In this document: positions 10,092-22,445 of the stretch, in pieces
Position numbering within the stretch: position 1 is the stretch's first letter
Layout of the letters: the number at the start of each line of letters is the position of its first letter
Assembly: GCA_034509495.1 (NCBI GenBank)
Contig: CM067508.1
Span: 29,610,071 to 29,674,070 of the forward strand
Source of the DNA: Acestrorhynchus altus
Taxonomy: Eukaryota > Chordata > Actinopteri > Characiformes > Acestrorhynchidae
Length of the DNA: 64,000 nucleotides
Direction: 5' to 3'
Notes under the pieces: generated by a model
What the model was told of the DNA's origin: nothing
Database searches by the model: none
What the model saw: only the letters and a program-made list of their open reading frames with translations
Program-made: the position numbers and the translations under genes

Positions 10092-11471
10092 CATATTATA
10101 TTTATCTAATATTTGCTTTGCACTGCTTCTCTCATCAACAGCGACCCCCAACAATGGTTTTGTTTATTCAGATGTAGGAGCCGTGCATCCGTTTTTTGAT
10201 ACTTATTTATGAATATTTTAAAGCATCATCTCAATACCTTATGAGACCCACATTCTATGGACCCTTGAGCACAACACATAAATTTATAATCACATTTGAA
10301 GTACCTCTGCTGGAAGTTAAACTGAGGAAACAGGGAAAAAGGGGCTGTAAATGCAGTAATGCTGTGATGTATGTAAGGGTTAGAGTCCGCAGTGAGCTGG
10401 AAGAAACACAAAAGTAGACGGACGAGACCTTCTACAACTAACCGCACAGAACAATAGCCTGGAAGGAGGAAGACAGAAGCGGCTCACAATTTCCCACTTG
10501 CGCAACCGGACGGCTCTTTGAAGACCGGCTGCCGCTGTGACCGCAAAGGGTTAAGCCGTAATAAGAGCAGATATGCAGGAGCTTGGTGGGCATTGTGTTG
10601 GGGAGATTTCTCTCTGGCTGCTGTTTTTTTCTCTGTACGCTTCTCCCCGGACCTTAAACCCAATTCCCAGAGAAGAGCGGGCAATCATCCCCCTCTCTTC
10701 CCCCTCAAAGCTGCTTTCCAAGATTAATCTCTCCAAGAGAGATAGGCTGTGTTTTTGTGCCCCAATATGAGGGTGGAAAACAGCAGAAAAGGGGGAGAGA
10801 AAAAAAAAAAAAAAGAGAGAAAGAAATAAAACGTGCGGGATTAAACACGGTTTTCCGTTGATAAATACTTATTCTTCGCCCCTTATCAGAGTGTGCATGT
10901 TTCTGCGCAAATGACTGCTGGCAAAAGGGCCGCATGGTTCCAGAGGAGGGCCAAGCCGCTGGGTTTGGAAACCTCAGCCCGAAGAGCTGCTTTTTTTTTT
11001 TTTAAGGCCGCTCTATCTCCCTTTCTCTTTCTTTCCTTCTCCTCGTGTTCCTCTTGCTGCTCCTCTGCTCCAGCCCCTCCTGGAAAGGAGAAGAGAAGAG
11101 AGGAGAGGAGACGAGTGCTGGAGGAGGGGGAGGAGGGCTCTCCAGTGAGGAGGCGCATCTCTCTGGGAGCCACTGACCCCATTATGAGAGCAAACCACTT
11201 TTTAGCACGGCACCTCGCTGCCTGCATTGCAGCCCCCCGTCAGCAGAGGTCAGTCTTGCCTCTAACTCCAGCTCAGACTCCCTCACTGAGGAGCAAGGAG
11301 AAGGGGGAGACAGAACACGCAGGGCTGCAGCAGCATCTTGGACGAAAAGCAAAACACATCCTGTAGTCCAGTCTTCTTTCAGGGCAAGAAGCACAACAGC
11401 AGTGGTCCGCTGCGATGAAACATGGCTCTGCTGCTTCACTGGACAAGGCTTTGTGGTATTGGGTTGGGTTA

Positions 11472-11473
<2 letters not shown>

Positions 11474-11506
<33 letters not shown>
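11474..11506. repeat. (TG)n microsatellite
   Basis: About 16 uninterrupted TG units on the plus strand. Confidence 0.95.
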
Positions 11507-11508
<2 letters not shown>

Positions 11509-13000
11509 CATAGATACTGGTGTCAGTGTATTTGCATGTTGATGTGGGAAAGTGAGCAGACAGCAGCATTCCAGGGAGCAAGCACTAAGCATGTTCCAGT
11601 TTTCCTATGACTGAACACAGCACTACGGATTTTACACAACAGGATTTTTAGAAAGTGGCCGGATATTCCTTGTTCATGACTCTTCAGCTATGAAGTGACA
11701 GACCACGTAAAGTTACAGAGTGGAGATGCCGAGCGCTGAAGGGCATAATGCGTAAAACTCTATGGACTCGTAATGGAATGTCAAAAAAGCTTCTGTAGGG
11801 TGTATCGTGTAGGTGTCCTCATACTTTTGTCCATCACATTCAACATTCAAACTTTTTCATTGTCAGCTTTTTTCCTTTTTTTTTTTGTTACACCTTTTGA
11901 AAAACACTAAACACCCACTACACTTCACGTGAAACGACCCAAGAGCAGAACACGGCATCACTCGATTCCACCAACCTTCAGAACGTAAAAGTGGTTCAGA
12001 GGTTCAGAGCGACAGGCTCTCTTAGAGGGAAAACTGTGTGGTTCACTGGTGGAGGTGTTGAATCCAGATATGTCAAGAGTTTAATGCCTAAACGTTCTCT
12101 GTGGATAGTAAAGCCATAAATCATGTATTATGAAACAATAATGATTATATAATAAAACGAATGACTATGAATGTGCTGCCTTAAGGCTGATAGCGGAGAC
12201 ATGTTGCTTTACAGCGTTTCGAGATTCGAAATTTTGTTGTTTTAGAACTCGTTTTTAATGCATTCAGACTGGAAAAGTATGTGCCGTGCATTAAAGATTA
12301 TATATAGATATTTATTTATTTCTTTATTTTTAGATTTGCCACTAATTAACCAACCTTACATATGAGACCCAAACGACGCATAGGTTCACTGGTGGTTTTG
12401 GATAATAAATGAAATGACATTTGGGTTGCATGCACCATAACCCCTAGTCTAATTTACCACCACTGTAAAGAAATCAATGCATCAATCCACTCAAACCACT
12501 CTGAATTACTGGGTCGTGCAGGTATTTATATGTTTTAACCCTTTCATGAATCATTTTTTCCTCCCCAAAAAAACATTTTATTCTCCTTTCAGGCTGATAT
12601 AAAACTACTGAACTGTGTGCATCTGTGGGTTTTTTATTCATGTGTCCACTCAGGCGTCCACCTACAAGTGATACTGCATTAACAGGCCAATGAATGGAAA
12701 TGAATATTGTAGTAAAATGGATATTATGATCTTATGGTTTAATGTGTGCTGATCTGTCCACTGCCCTGCACGTTAAAGAAAGTCTCCACAAACACTTCAG
12801 GCCAAAAGAAAGACACACACAGATAAACCCATTTTACCCATTTTCAATGCTTCCCTCAAAGACACTTATTGTTATTGGTAGTTACCATCAAATGCACTGT
12901 TCTAGTAGTAGTAAAGGCAGTATGTGCTGTAGTGCACTTGCCTGTACGTAATTCAAGCGCTAGTTATTTGTGTTAATGCATTTAAATGTTGCTGTAGAAC

Positions 13001-13007
13001 AGAGAGT

Positions 13008-13042
<35 letters not shown>

Positions 13043-13153
13043 ATACTGCAAATAATTAACAGAATCAAAGGCGCCATTCCATGCTTGTGTGCATATGCAT
13101 TTGGGCGTCTTAAGTGCATGACCGCAGTGTGGATGTGTGTGTGTGTGTGTGTA
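13001..13153. repeat. Two TG microsatellites
   Basis: TG arrays at about 13007-13042 and 13131-13153, separated by complex sequence. Confidence 0.9.
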
Positions 13154-13328
13154 CTTCTCCCGCAGGTGCAGTGGGTTGTGTGGAGCTCTATTGATTTGCA
13201 GGAGGAGGGATTGAGAGGCAGTGCTCTCCCTGGGGTCGTGGGGGGGGTTGTTACACTGCTACTGCAGTGGCCTGATGGAAACTGCACAGTGCGAGTGGAG
13301 GGGTGGGGAGAGCACAGCAAACAAACAG

Positions 13329-13559
13329 CCTCCCTCTCTCTCCCTCTCTCTCTCCCTCACACACACACTCACATACGTTTAGGCCTCCTGGGACACTGCA
13401 TGCACTTAACACTATACACCAGCTCACGCACAGTCACACACTGTGCACTAGGACTGCTTACTATCCTTCTGATGACATACCCTATAACACTTCACTCACT
13501 CTTGCACTGCTGCAATGTTCGTGCACTCACACAGGTACCTGCACACGTGCGCGCACGCG

Positions 13560-13592
<33 letters not shown>
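13329..13592. repeat. CT and CA simple repeats
   Basis: CTCTCCC-type and CACACACTCAC repeats at 13329-13378, and a CG/CA then CA array at about 13546-13592. Confidence 0.85.
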
Positions 13593-13595
<3 letters not shown>

Positions 13596-13865
13596 CCTGT
13601 CTGACATCATCTCTGTCGGGTTTATGGCTGATGCGGAGACGATCATGCCGGTTACACTTGTTTAAATTAGTTAATCAGTGTGTTGGAACACACACGTTTT
13701 TCAGGCCAGTCGCAGTTTGCGCTCTTCATTTGAGTGCGTCGTCGGGGGCAGTGCTATTGATCAAGCCGCAGGCGATCGATCGCTGGAATGGTATGTGTCT
13801 CTGAATCTGATAATGACTCGCAGTATGACATCAGTGCTATGCAGCTGTAATTGATATATTCTCAG

Positions 13866-13885
13866 AGAGGGAGAGAGAGATAGAG

Positions 13886-13921
<36 letters not shown>
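13866..13921. repeat. (GA)n microsatellite
   Basis: Imperfect GA array on the plus strand. Confidence 0.9.
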
Positions 13922-14074
13922 GCATAGAAGAGTCATAGATACCTCTCTCCCCATCCGTCTGGTTAAACACACAATATGCTCCAAATCCTAACAATTTAAT
14001 TCCCAGGCAGTTCCAAAAACACACTTCTAAACCATTCTCCATCTCCTTAAACCCAGTCAATAGGGAGAAGGTTC

Positions 14075-14540
14075 TAGATTAGTATGAATGAACATTCTAG
14101 AACAGATAGATTAGTGAAAACATTCTGGAACTCGATGAATTGAAAGAAAATTCCTGAACATTATGAACTGAATCGAAAAAAGCAGAAAAGCGTGAATGGG
14201 GAGAACGTGCTGGAACAGTATGAATGGGGAAAACAGTCCTGAAGAATATAAATGGAAAGAACACTCTAGAATGAATGGAACAAACTTTATGGAAGGACAC
14301 GGATAGAGGAGAGTTCTCTAGAAGAGGGTGGAACCATGTGAACCATGTGAAGGAGTAAAGAAAACACTTCAGCCACCGTGAACCGAAAAGAGCTTTCTAC
14401 AACAGTGTGAATGGGTGAGGAAAACGATCCAGATCACTCCAGAAGAGTGATGAAGGGTGAAGAAAACGAGGAGTATGTGTAAAGAACTAGGTGAATGTGT
14501 AAAAAAAAACCTCCAGAACAGTGTGAAGCACTGTTATTCG
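14075..14540. repeat. Degenerate minisatellite, unit about 28-31 bp
   Basis: The pattern GAATGGGGAAAACA...CTAGAACAGTAT recurs with drift: ACATTCTAGAACAG near 14091, ACATTCTGGAACTCG near 14120, GAACGTGCTGGAACAGTATG near 14201, AAACAGTCCTGAAGAATAT near 14230 and GAACACTCTAGAATGAATGG near 14259. Later units become irregular. Copies differ at many positions, so the array is old or expanded by slippage with rapid divergence. Confidence 0.7.
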
Positions 14541-15094
14541 TATTGAGACGAGTTAAGCTGGTAATAAAGGGGGGTGTGGGTGTGTTTTAGCTGCTTTGGT
14601 GGTACTTTGATGTTCTGATGACCGAAGAAGCAGAAGACTGGTGATTTTTAGAAGACTTCTTTACAAATAGGTCTCTTCTCCAGGCCTGGCCTTAAGCCTG
14701 AGCTACTGCTACCTGCCTGCGTCTTCATAAACATCTCCCCATTCCTGCACCGCTGCACACAGACGCCCAGCACACACTGCACAACACACACCCGCATCAC
14801 AAGTCCTCAGTGTGACCACTCTGGAGCTCCAGCAGGGGGGAGGCTGCACACAAGGTGGAACAGCTTGCTTTCTCTTCCCCCTCCGCTCAGCACCAGGGTT
14901 GGGGGGGTGGGGGGCGGGGGTGCGGTGGGCAGAACAGCCCCTTGGAGCTCAGTCAATATCTACGCTGTCATTGTTTTCCTAAACTGGTTATAAAAGAGAG
15001 GCTAAATCCTGCGGAGCTGCGCACTCCTGGGAAATATGGCCCAGTCGCATTACTAATGCAGAGACCGCCAGACTGCTGCACCCGCTAAGGGGAG

Positions 15095-15097
<3 letters not shown>

Positions 15098-15143
<46 letters not shown>

Positions 15144-15148
15144 AGAGG
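15098..15148. repeat. (GA)n microsatellite
   Basis: GA array grading into GAGGGAGAGGGA at its right end. Confidence 0.9.
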
Positions 15149-15404
15149 GAGGGCAATGGAGAGATAAAGGGAAAAAAATCAAATCTGCGTTTCCCAACAC
15201 TGCCTCTTTTCACACACAGAGCATGTACGCGCAGCCGGACCGGAGCTGCTGTCATGTCACTTTCAATCAGGGTTCTGTGCGCGCGTGTGTGTGTATGTGT
15301 GTGTATGTGCCGCAGGGCCCCTGGCTCCCGGCTCTGTGGTGCCCCCTGGGGACGGTGCGGTGTCGGTGAGACTGTAATGTGTTGGCTAGCTCTGTTAAAA
15401 CAAA

Positions 15405-15405
15405 A

Positions 15406-15462
<57 letters not shown>

Positions 15463-15472
15463 GACAGAGAAA
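15405..15472. repeat. (GA)n microsatellite
   Basis: AGAGAGAGACAGAG followed by about 20 GA units. Confidence 0.92.
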
Positions 15473-15604
15473 TGCTAGCGGTTTGCTGGCCGCACAGCAG
15501 AAACAGTCTAAGCTGGGAAAAGCTGTGGCTATTCTTCTGTCAATAGACTGCCTGTCATTTGACTTCATTGTGTTTCTGCATACTTTGATAGCCTCCTTCT
15601 ACTC

Positions 15605-15960
15605 TGTTGATCAAGGGTCAGGACCCCACAGGGCCACCACAGAGCGGGTATTATTTGGGTGGTGGGTGTGTTGCTCTGGCACAAGTGAATGAGCAGCAGT
15701 GCTGCTGGAGTGTTTAATCCCCTCCGTGCTACTTCTGGACTGAGAGCAGCATCCTGTGGGCAGAGTCCTGTGAGCACTGATGAAGGACTAGAGGATGACC
15801 TCTGCTTCTGTCTCTGGCTTTACATCTACAATGTGAAACAACTAGGTGGGAGGGTCTAAAAGAACAGAGTGGACAGTGAGTGGATGTAGTGTTTAAACAC
15901 TCCAGCAGCACTCCATCCAGCGCAACACACAAACACACCACCACCATTTATTGCTGATCT
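15605..15960. mobile_element. Foldback repeat, family A, decayed
   Basis: The left arm GCAGTGCTGCTGGAGTGTTT (about 15697) and right arm GTGTTTAAACACTCCAGCAG (about 15889) are inverted, with the intermediate CTGATGAAGGACTAGAGG segment of this family between them. Both outer ends are degraded. Confidence 0.65.
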
Positions 15961-16167
15961 GTTTACTTCTAGCAATAAAGATGTGATAAGGAATTTTGTC
16001 AGTATGAACCAACAGTAAAACAAACACTGTACCATACACACTGTACGCCACACAGTGGTCAGACACCCCGAATCTAGACCAGACATCTGAGCAGTGCATT
16101 TTGCCAGTCTCTCTATAGGCCTAGGACTGGAGACTGGACACAAACAGGAAGAGGAAACACTGAGGCT

Positions 16168-16173
16168 GGCGAG

Positions 16174-16232
<59 letters not shown>
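16168..16232. repeat. (GA)n microsatellite
   Basis: About 31 GA units, then GATGGGGAGG. Confidence 0.95.
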
Positions 16233-16235
<3 letters not shown>

Positions 16236-16756
16236 GGGAGGTGGAGGGCAGTGTGTGTGTGTAGCTTTTGCTCTCAGGATGCAGGCCTGTCCCTCTCTGC
16301 TCCGTTTTTAACACAAAATGAAAAATCACCTTCGCCGCCTGGTGCACTTTAGTGCGGCTTATTTTTAGACCCACTTGACAGTCTTCCAAGGGCCGGAGAC
16401 TAACAGATGGGCTGTCTTAAAGCTTCATATGCTCCCAGCTCTCACCTCCCAGAGACAGGAAACTCGCTTGGGAACACGCTACAAATAAACGGCCCCCTGC
16501 CCTGCCCCTGGATTCCCTCTCCGCACACACATGCACACGCTCAGGCCAGCCTGCACCCAGCCTGCCCAGGGCCTGTCCATGTCCCTGTTCTCCGTCTCTG
16601 CGGCAGTGTCCTGCTTCACTACTGAGTGCTGCAGCCTGCCCCTTGCGCATTAACCCAGGGGGGGCTTCCTCTTGCTCCTGCTGCTGCCACTTAGTACTGC
16701 CAGCACCTAGTTCCTACCACTGACCAGCCCAAGCTTTTAGATCAAGTGTTTCAACA

Positions 16757-16785
16757 CACACGCACACACACACACACGCACACGC

Positions 16786-16823
<38 letters not shown>

Positions 16824-16853
16824 TTGTGTATATATATATATTCTAATATATAT
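16757..16853. repeat. Interrupted CA array followed by a TA-rich stretch
   Basis: CA units with several CG interruptions to about 16821, then TATATATATATTCTAATATATATAA-like sequence (16829-16853) directly before a Tc1 relic. Confidence 0.9.
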
Positions 16854-16854
16854 A

Positions 16855-17200
16855 ATGTTGCCTTTGCAATGGAGTGACATGGCAAACTACCCCAACTGTA
16901 TGATGATCTGGGGAGCCATTGCTAAAGTTGGTCACCTCTAGTGATACGAGCACTACTATGAACTCAGTGACAGGATGACAGGACATCTTGTGCTCATACA
17001 CGTTGCCTCTCATGGCAGAGCTTCCAACTGGCATTCTCCAGCAAGATAATACTTGCTCACACACAGCAAAGGTTTCCCAGGAATGTCTTCAGCAGACCGG
17101 CCTGCCCAGTCACCAAATTTAATGCCAATCAAGCATTTATGGGGCCAGCTGGGATGCCACGTTCAGCACCGTATGAGTTTGCAGGATCTATGTTCTGAAG
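16855..17200 (+). pseudogene. Tc1-like transposase relic
   Basis: One plus-strand frame reads PAQSPNLMPIKHLWGQLG and continues CHVQHRMSLQDL, the C-terminal catalytic region of a Tc1-like transposase. The expected IEHLWD motif has become IKHLWG, so the last catalytic acidic residue is lost. ATGATCTGGGGAGCCAT upstream matches the MIWGA strand, and frame changes lie between the two. The sequence around ACAGGACATC...CATACACGTTGCCTCTCATG also occurs, reversed, in the relic at 41050-41690. Confidence 0.75.
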
Positions 17201-17689
17201 AGGTTATGTAACCTGAGTGTTCTCAGTCGGACACTTGTAGCACCAAAGGGAATTTACTAATTAAAAGATGTCTGGACACATTTAAACACTGAGATTGTGT
17301 ATGAAGAGGCAGCACTTGGTGAGGAGGTTAGAGAGCAGCCAATCATCACGGCAGGCTTTTCTGGTTCAGACATCACTCTGACCAGTGGGAGCGTTAGCAT
17401 TCAGAACAAATTGTTGACCACTGCTACATACTATAGAGAGGAAGATCCTCTCTATTTCATCATCAATTTTGGAGGAGCTGTACTGAACCTTCTCTGGGGG
17501 GGGGGTGCATAAATGAGGTTAGGAACAGCAAAATGTATGATGTACTGAATTACTCACTCTTGTAGAGTAAGAGTGGATCAGAAAAGGTGAAATCATTCAT
17601 TATTCTCTTTCTCTCTGGTTCTCCCGTACTACACACCGGCCCTGACCTACTGCTCCATTCTGCTAGCTCAGAGCAGTCAGCTGGCACTC

Positions 17690-17690
<1 letters not shown>

Positions 17691-17742
<52 letters not shown>

Positions 17743-17763
17743 GCGCACAAGCACACACACACG
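17691..17763. repeat. (CA)n microsatellite
   Basis: About 24 uninterrupted CA units (17693-17740), then GGGCGCACAAG and further CA units. Confidence 0.95.
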
Positions 17764-18001
17764 TCATACATAGTCTCCCTCACATAATATCAAACACCTG
17801 CACATATACACACACAAGCGCCTCTGTCCCACACTTGTGTGATGAGAACAGATTTTTCAGGCAATTAGTCGTCCAATTATTCTGAACAAATTAAGCAGCT
17901 CAGGGAGGATCTTAAGAAATGTACTGTTTCCTGGTGGCTAATAAGGTAGCTGTAAATGTCGACACAGAGAGCAGAAAAACATCAAATTACATGCTCTCAT
18001 A

Positions 18002-18116
18002 CCACACACACACACACACACACACACATACATACGCACATACAGACACACAGAGTCACTAACACACACGCACGCACGCACGCACACACACGCACACACA
18101 CGCACACACACACAGA
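18002..18116. repeat. CA and CACG compound array
   Basis: CA array, a short spacer and then CGCA-type repeats mixed with CA. Confidence 0.92.
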
Positions 18117-18343
18117 GTGTGTTGTGGTGCTGGTTGAGCTCAGTGGGACGGGGAGGCTCGAGTGCCAGATGAGCTCGATTGTCCCAGACGGGCTGTGTTA
18201 TGGGTGACAGCGCCGCGGTAGGCTAAAGTTTTGCTACGCTACGCCAACCGTGTTCCGCTGCTCAGAGACGCACCAGAGTACACACACTGCCTTTCCGTGT
18301 CACAGCCACAACACACCCCTGCCTGCTCCCCTGAGAGACAGAG

Positions 18344-18356
18344 AGAGTGAGTGGGT

Positions 18357-18394
<38 letters not shown>

Positions 18395-18720
18395 ATGAGA
18401 ATGGCAAAGAAGGAAAGAGTGAGATGAGATATGAGAGCGTATGAGAGTGGTAGAAAGATGTGAGAGTGTAAAAGAGTAAGACGAGATGCAAGAGTGAAAA
18501 TGAGAGCAAGACAGAGTTACAGGCAAAAGCGTAAGAGTGAGGACGAAAGAGAGTGGTACACAGAAAGATGTGAGAGTGAGAAAGAGAGGAAGAAAGAGAG
18601 AGAGGTGCACAGAAAGATGTGAGAGAGAATGAGAGAGAGGAAGAAAGAGAGAGAGAGAGACAGGTACACAGAAAGATGTGGGAGAGAGAGGAACAGAGAG
18701 GGGGGTAGATAGCACATGAG
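18344..18720. repeat. GA array grading into a purine-rich minisatellite
   Basis: A GA array (18358-18392) is followed by GAGAGTG-type sequence. A unit starting GGTACACAGAAAGATGTG occurs at about 18554 and 18663, with the variant GGTGCACAGAAAGATGTG at about 18604. Unit spacing is about 50-60 bp. Confidence 0.8.
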
Positions 18721-18789
18721 ACAGTAGGGTAGAGAAAGGTTGCTGTCAGCACTGTGATTTATAGAGTGTAATGTCAGACTCTAGCTGCT

Positions 18790-19060
18790 GAACGGAGAAC
18801 GTCAAGGTGTGAGAGACCCCTATCTGTGTGTGTGTGTGTTTGTGTGTGTGTGAGAACACAATGTAAGACCCCATCCTGTGTGAGTGTGTGTGAGTGGGGG
18901 AAAAAGAGACACAAGTGTAAGACCTCTTTCTGTGTGATGCGTGCAGGTGTGTGTACAAATGCATGCACAAGTGTGTATGCGAGGTGTAAGCGCCCTACCT
19001 GTGTGTGTGAAAGTGAGTGTGTGAAGGACCCCCTGCCTGCCTGTGCTTGCTATGTGAGAG
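18790..19060. repeat. Degenerate minisatellite, unit about 55-65 bp
   Basis: Units contain TGTAAGACCCCATCCTGTG (about 18863), TGTAAGACCTCTTTCTGTG (about 18918), TGTAAGCGCCCTACCTGTG (about 18986), and diverged outer copies near 18808 and 19022. TG-rich spacers lie between them. Confidence 0.7.
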
Positions 19061-19327
19061 ATGATTAGAGGAGCATACCAGCACATAATGTACAGTGTGA
19101 TTACTCCAGCAGTTCTCCACCCCTACAGTCTGCCACTACACCCCTACAGTATGCTGTCTCTAACAGTATGTACACGAACGCTGCACCTCTAATACGTTTT
19201 AAATGCAGATCTCAGGTCGCTATCAGACTGTGGCCTGATGAGAAAGACATCGCTGAACTTTCTAATACATTAGTTTCTATGGGATATGCGGAACCGGAGT
19301 CCATCACAGCAGATACACTTGGTCATG

Positions 19328-19580
19328 AAAGCTTTAGTGAAAGTTCTACCAGGAGACTGTCCACACCTGTCTTTAACAGGTCTTTACTCACTGCTTAAAA
19401 GATGCTGATCTTCCCCCCCTTCGTTCCCACCTGCCACCAGTTTGGTCCCATCTGTTGCCTGGCTGGCTCCACCCCTGCTTTCCATACTCAACAAGATCTA
19501 CCAGGGCCCAGATGTATCGAGATCTGATCTGATGATGGGGCCAATGGCAAAGACTTAAACATAGAATTTGCTGCCACATA
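19328..19580 (+). repeat. Unclassified dispersed repeat (family B), copy 1
   Basis: It shares AAAGTTCTACCAGGAGACT, then CCACCAGTTTGGTCCC and GGCTGGCTCCACCCCTGC-type sequence, in the same order as 63405-63600; the second half also matches 24060-24165. No coding frame or known family is recognised. Confidence 0.55.
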
Positions 19581-19839
19581 ATATTTTTTTTGTTTTGCTT
19601 TTGCTTTTGATCAGATAAATTCCAGCACAGCTAACAGGAGAGCAGAGCGTGCCTCCCACTCTTGCAACCAACTCGCGAGCGCTGCACATACAGCAAGTAG
19701 CGTACAAGTGGACAGCAGCTTGCACTAACGTGTGTGTACTCACACTAAGCCCACTCCCCACTGCCAAAAGTTCCCCCACTGCGCTTTACGTTCAAGCCCC
19801 ATGCACACTTATGTCATTCTGATACGGCTTTTTGAGTTT

Positions 19840-19935
19840 TCAGAAGGCTCCTTGAAGCACCTTCAGAGGTTCCTGCATAGTTTCATAATACAGAACCTCC
19901 AAAGGTTCCTCAAGCGTCTTGTAATTTTAACAGTG
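19840..19935. repeat. Dispersed AGGTTCCT-type repeat
   Basis: It contains CCTTCAGAGGTTCCT, AGAACCTCCAAAGGTTCCTC and similar phased units. The pattern resembles the AGGGTTCTT repeat seen at about 26600-26650 and 40490-40620. Confidence 0.4.
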
Positions 19936-20249
19936 TTAGGAGTCCTGCCTGTCTTCCCAGCAGGGGAATTGCACCCTTGTCTGCCAAGGGGACAGTGGAG
20001 TTATTATCCACTACACTAACCCACCCATAACCACTGCCATTGCCCTGTATGGTGTAGGTGTGTGTATGCTTCGCATTTAGAGTGAATTTAGAGTCATCTG
20101 GGCGACAGCACTCTCGCTCATACGTCACTGTCACAGGACTGACAGTTACAGTCCCAATCTGGCAACCCACAGCCAGACAACAACATGGCACGCAGCGCAG
20201 CGCTGCAGCACCAACACACACGCTTTGCTCTACTGTCATTCTGACTGGG

Positions 20250-20372
20250 GCACACACACACACGTACACACACAAATGTACACACTTGGAGAGGCAAGTC
20301 TATTTTGTCTCTGTCTATCTGTCTCTGTCTCTCTCTCCCTGTCTCTCTCTCTCTCTCTGTGTCTCTCTCTCT
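20250..20372. repeat. CA and CT simple repeats
   Basis: CACACACGTACACAC at about 20250-20285 and TCTCTCTC-type sequence at about 20310-20372. Confidence 0.85.
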
Positions 20373-22234
20373 CATGTTGTGCCTGTCCCGATCTCCCTCT
20401 CTGTTTTCTGCATGTCACAGATAGAATGATGAAAACAATGGCAGGCACAGAAAGCAAGGGGCTAAAGAAGTGAGTGGCAGATATGAGAACAAGCTTTACA
20501 CTGGCCCCAATGGATCCCCCCCTTCTCTCTTCCCTCCCTCTCTCATTCTCTCTCGCACCCTCCTGCTCTTTCTCTCTCACCACTCCTCAAATTATTCAAT
20601 TTAGAGCAGACGCCACATCTCCCCATGTGCCAAGCTGCTGAAGTTTACTCCCCCTTCACCCACCCACCTATCCATCCATCCATCTCGGCCATCTTCTCCA
20701 CCCTCTCACAGATCATCATCTTGAACAGTACTGGTTCTCGTGCGATTGGCATCGAGTCACCCATGCCTGGCAAAAACTGTGGAGAATTTGCAAACTGATG
20801 CATACTTTATCATTATTCATTACACACGCACGCAGACACACACACACAGACACACACAGCGGCCTGAACTGGTGTCCCACGCCGTAATAAAATGAATGTG
20901 AACGTCTTGATTTTCTCCGAAGATTAGCGTAGCTCCCATGGCGCGTGGGTTTGATTTGAATTCACCAGGCCACAATCTCGTCTGAGGCTCCTTCTCAGCA
21001 AGGGCAGGGGAACGAAACAACAACAAAAACAGGTAAACAACTTAAACATGTCCCCTCCTGCTCTGGCTTACCTTGGCGCCAGGCAGCCGTCCACTGCGTG
21101 AGCGTACGATTGCTTGTGCGTCTGCATATTCCCCTAACGCCCTGAAGAACCACACACTTTCACACACTGCAGCCCTGCTTACCTTCTCCTACGCCATGAT
21201 CTCACTGTCTGCATACCAAAGGAGACCAACAAATAAAACAGAAAATACGACATAACAAGATAATCTGATTATTCCATTAGTTAAGGGGTGATGTCATTTG
21301 CTTTCTTTCGTTATTACCCGCATCTAATCTAACATGCCGACAGAGACACATTCAGACTTTTTTCCCTTTAACACGCTGCACTCTGTTCTCAGAGTAGCTG
21401 GGCTGCATGCATATCCATGTGTCCAGCATAGTCACATGCATCAAGCCTGTGGAATTGATTACATTTAGGGTACATTTCACCCTGGTGCAGTTCCTGAGAA
21501 CAAGTAAGAATATCTCTATGTGAATCCTGGGGTGCAACAATCAAGTGGACTTGGGTGTAGTACACATGTATGAACGCAAAACAGAGACCATACCGTACAC
21601 CCCAACACCCGACCAATGGATAAAGGCGATATTTGTGGTTGTTGCAAATGAAAAATAGGTGCCTCATCTCAGTGTAATTAATTTATGCATGCCGTGCCCC
21701 TCCTCCAGCATTAATGATGTGAGAAATCTGATCACAAGCAGTTCAATGAAACCTATTTATAATGTCAGGTGTGAACGACTGTGCGTTTTGGTGATTGCTT
21801 GTCAGAGGATCGACCAGGACTCATGTTAATGCCAGGTGTAAACGGGGTCTTAAAAAGACAAACACACAGATGTATTTCACCAGGTGTTCTGAATCTGGAT
21901 TTTTAGAGCTGGGCACCCATTCTAGTACTGGATATACACATCTGACTCTACACCCAATTATAAAATGTATCAATGCGCCAAGTTAGTAGTAATCCTCTTG
22001 AGGCACAGTGTTGCCAGGGATTTCACTCCTCGTGGTATCTTGGGAAAAGCATGGTAACAGGTGGCCTCTCACGACTCATAGAAAATAAATCTCACGAGCT
22101 CAGTCAGACCACAACTTGGTTCATAATGTTTTGTAGATGTTACTGCAGTCGTTAATACCAACAGTCATACAACCTGCCCACTCTGTTGTGACCTTTTAAA
22201 CCTTTTCTGCTTTGGTCTAGTGGTCAGAACTTCA

Positions 22235-22445
22235 AATCTGGAATTCCAGTCCTGTATTTTGTTGTCATCGGAAGGAAACAGTTCATGTAATTCAATGTTG
22301 GGCAATCCTGGAGTTTTGTGCTCCTCCTGCTGGAACACACCTGATTCAACTGCCAGGTTTGGTACGGCTGTTACAGCAGAGCAATCAGAAAACTGCAAGA
22401 AAGCTGGTACCCTAGAACTGGTGTTGCCGATCCATTTTTCACAGT
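22235..22445. repeat. Dispersed repeat (family F), copy 1
   Basis: The segment with GCAATCCTGGAGTTTTGTGC, TGCTGGAACACACCTGATTC and ATCAGAAAACTGCAAGAAAG follows the same order as 34695-34910. Diverged copies are at 27385-27515 and 29410-29530. The AACACACCTGATTCAACT core is a very common otophysan fish repeat. Confidence 0.6.

Noticed and set aside
11182..11592. Long overlapping frames on both strands around a GC-rich block at 10.9-11.6 kb
   Set aside because: They run through a CA/TG array and CTCC-rich sequence, resemble no protein and lack splice signals at sensible places. The block may be GC-rich non-coding DNA.
13010..13804. A 264-codon open frame on the plus strand
   Set aside because: Much of it translates TG, CT and CA repeats (VCVCV, LSLPLS, HTHTH), which stay open in any frame.
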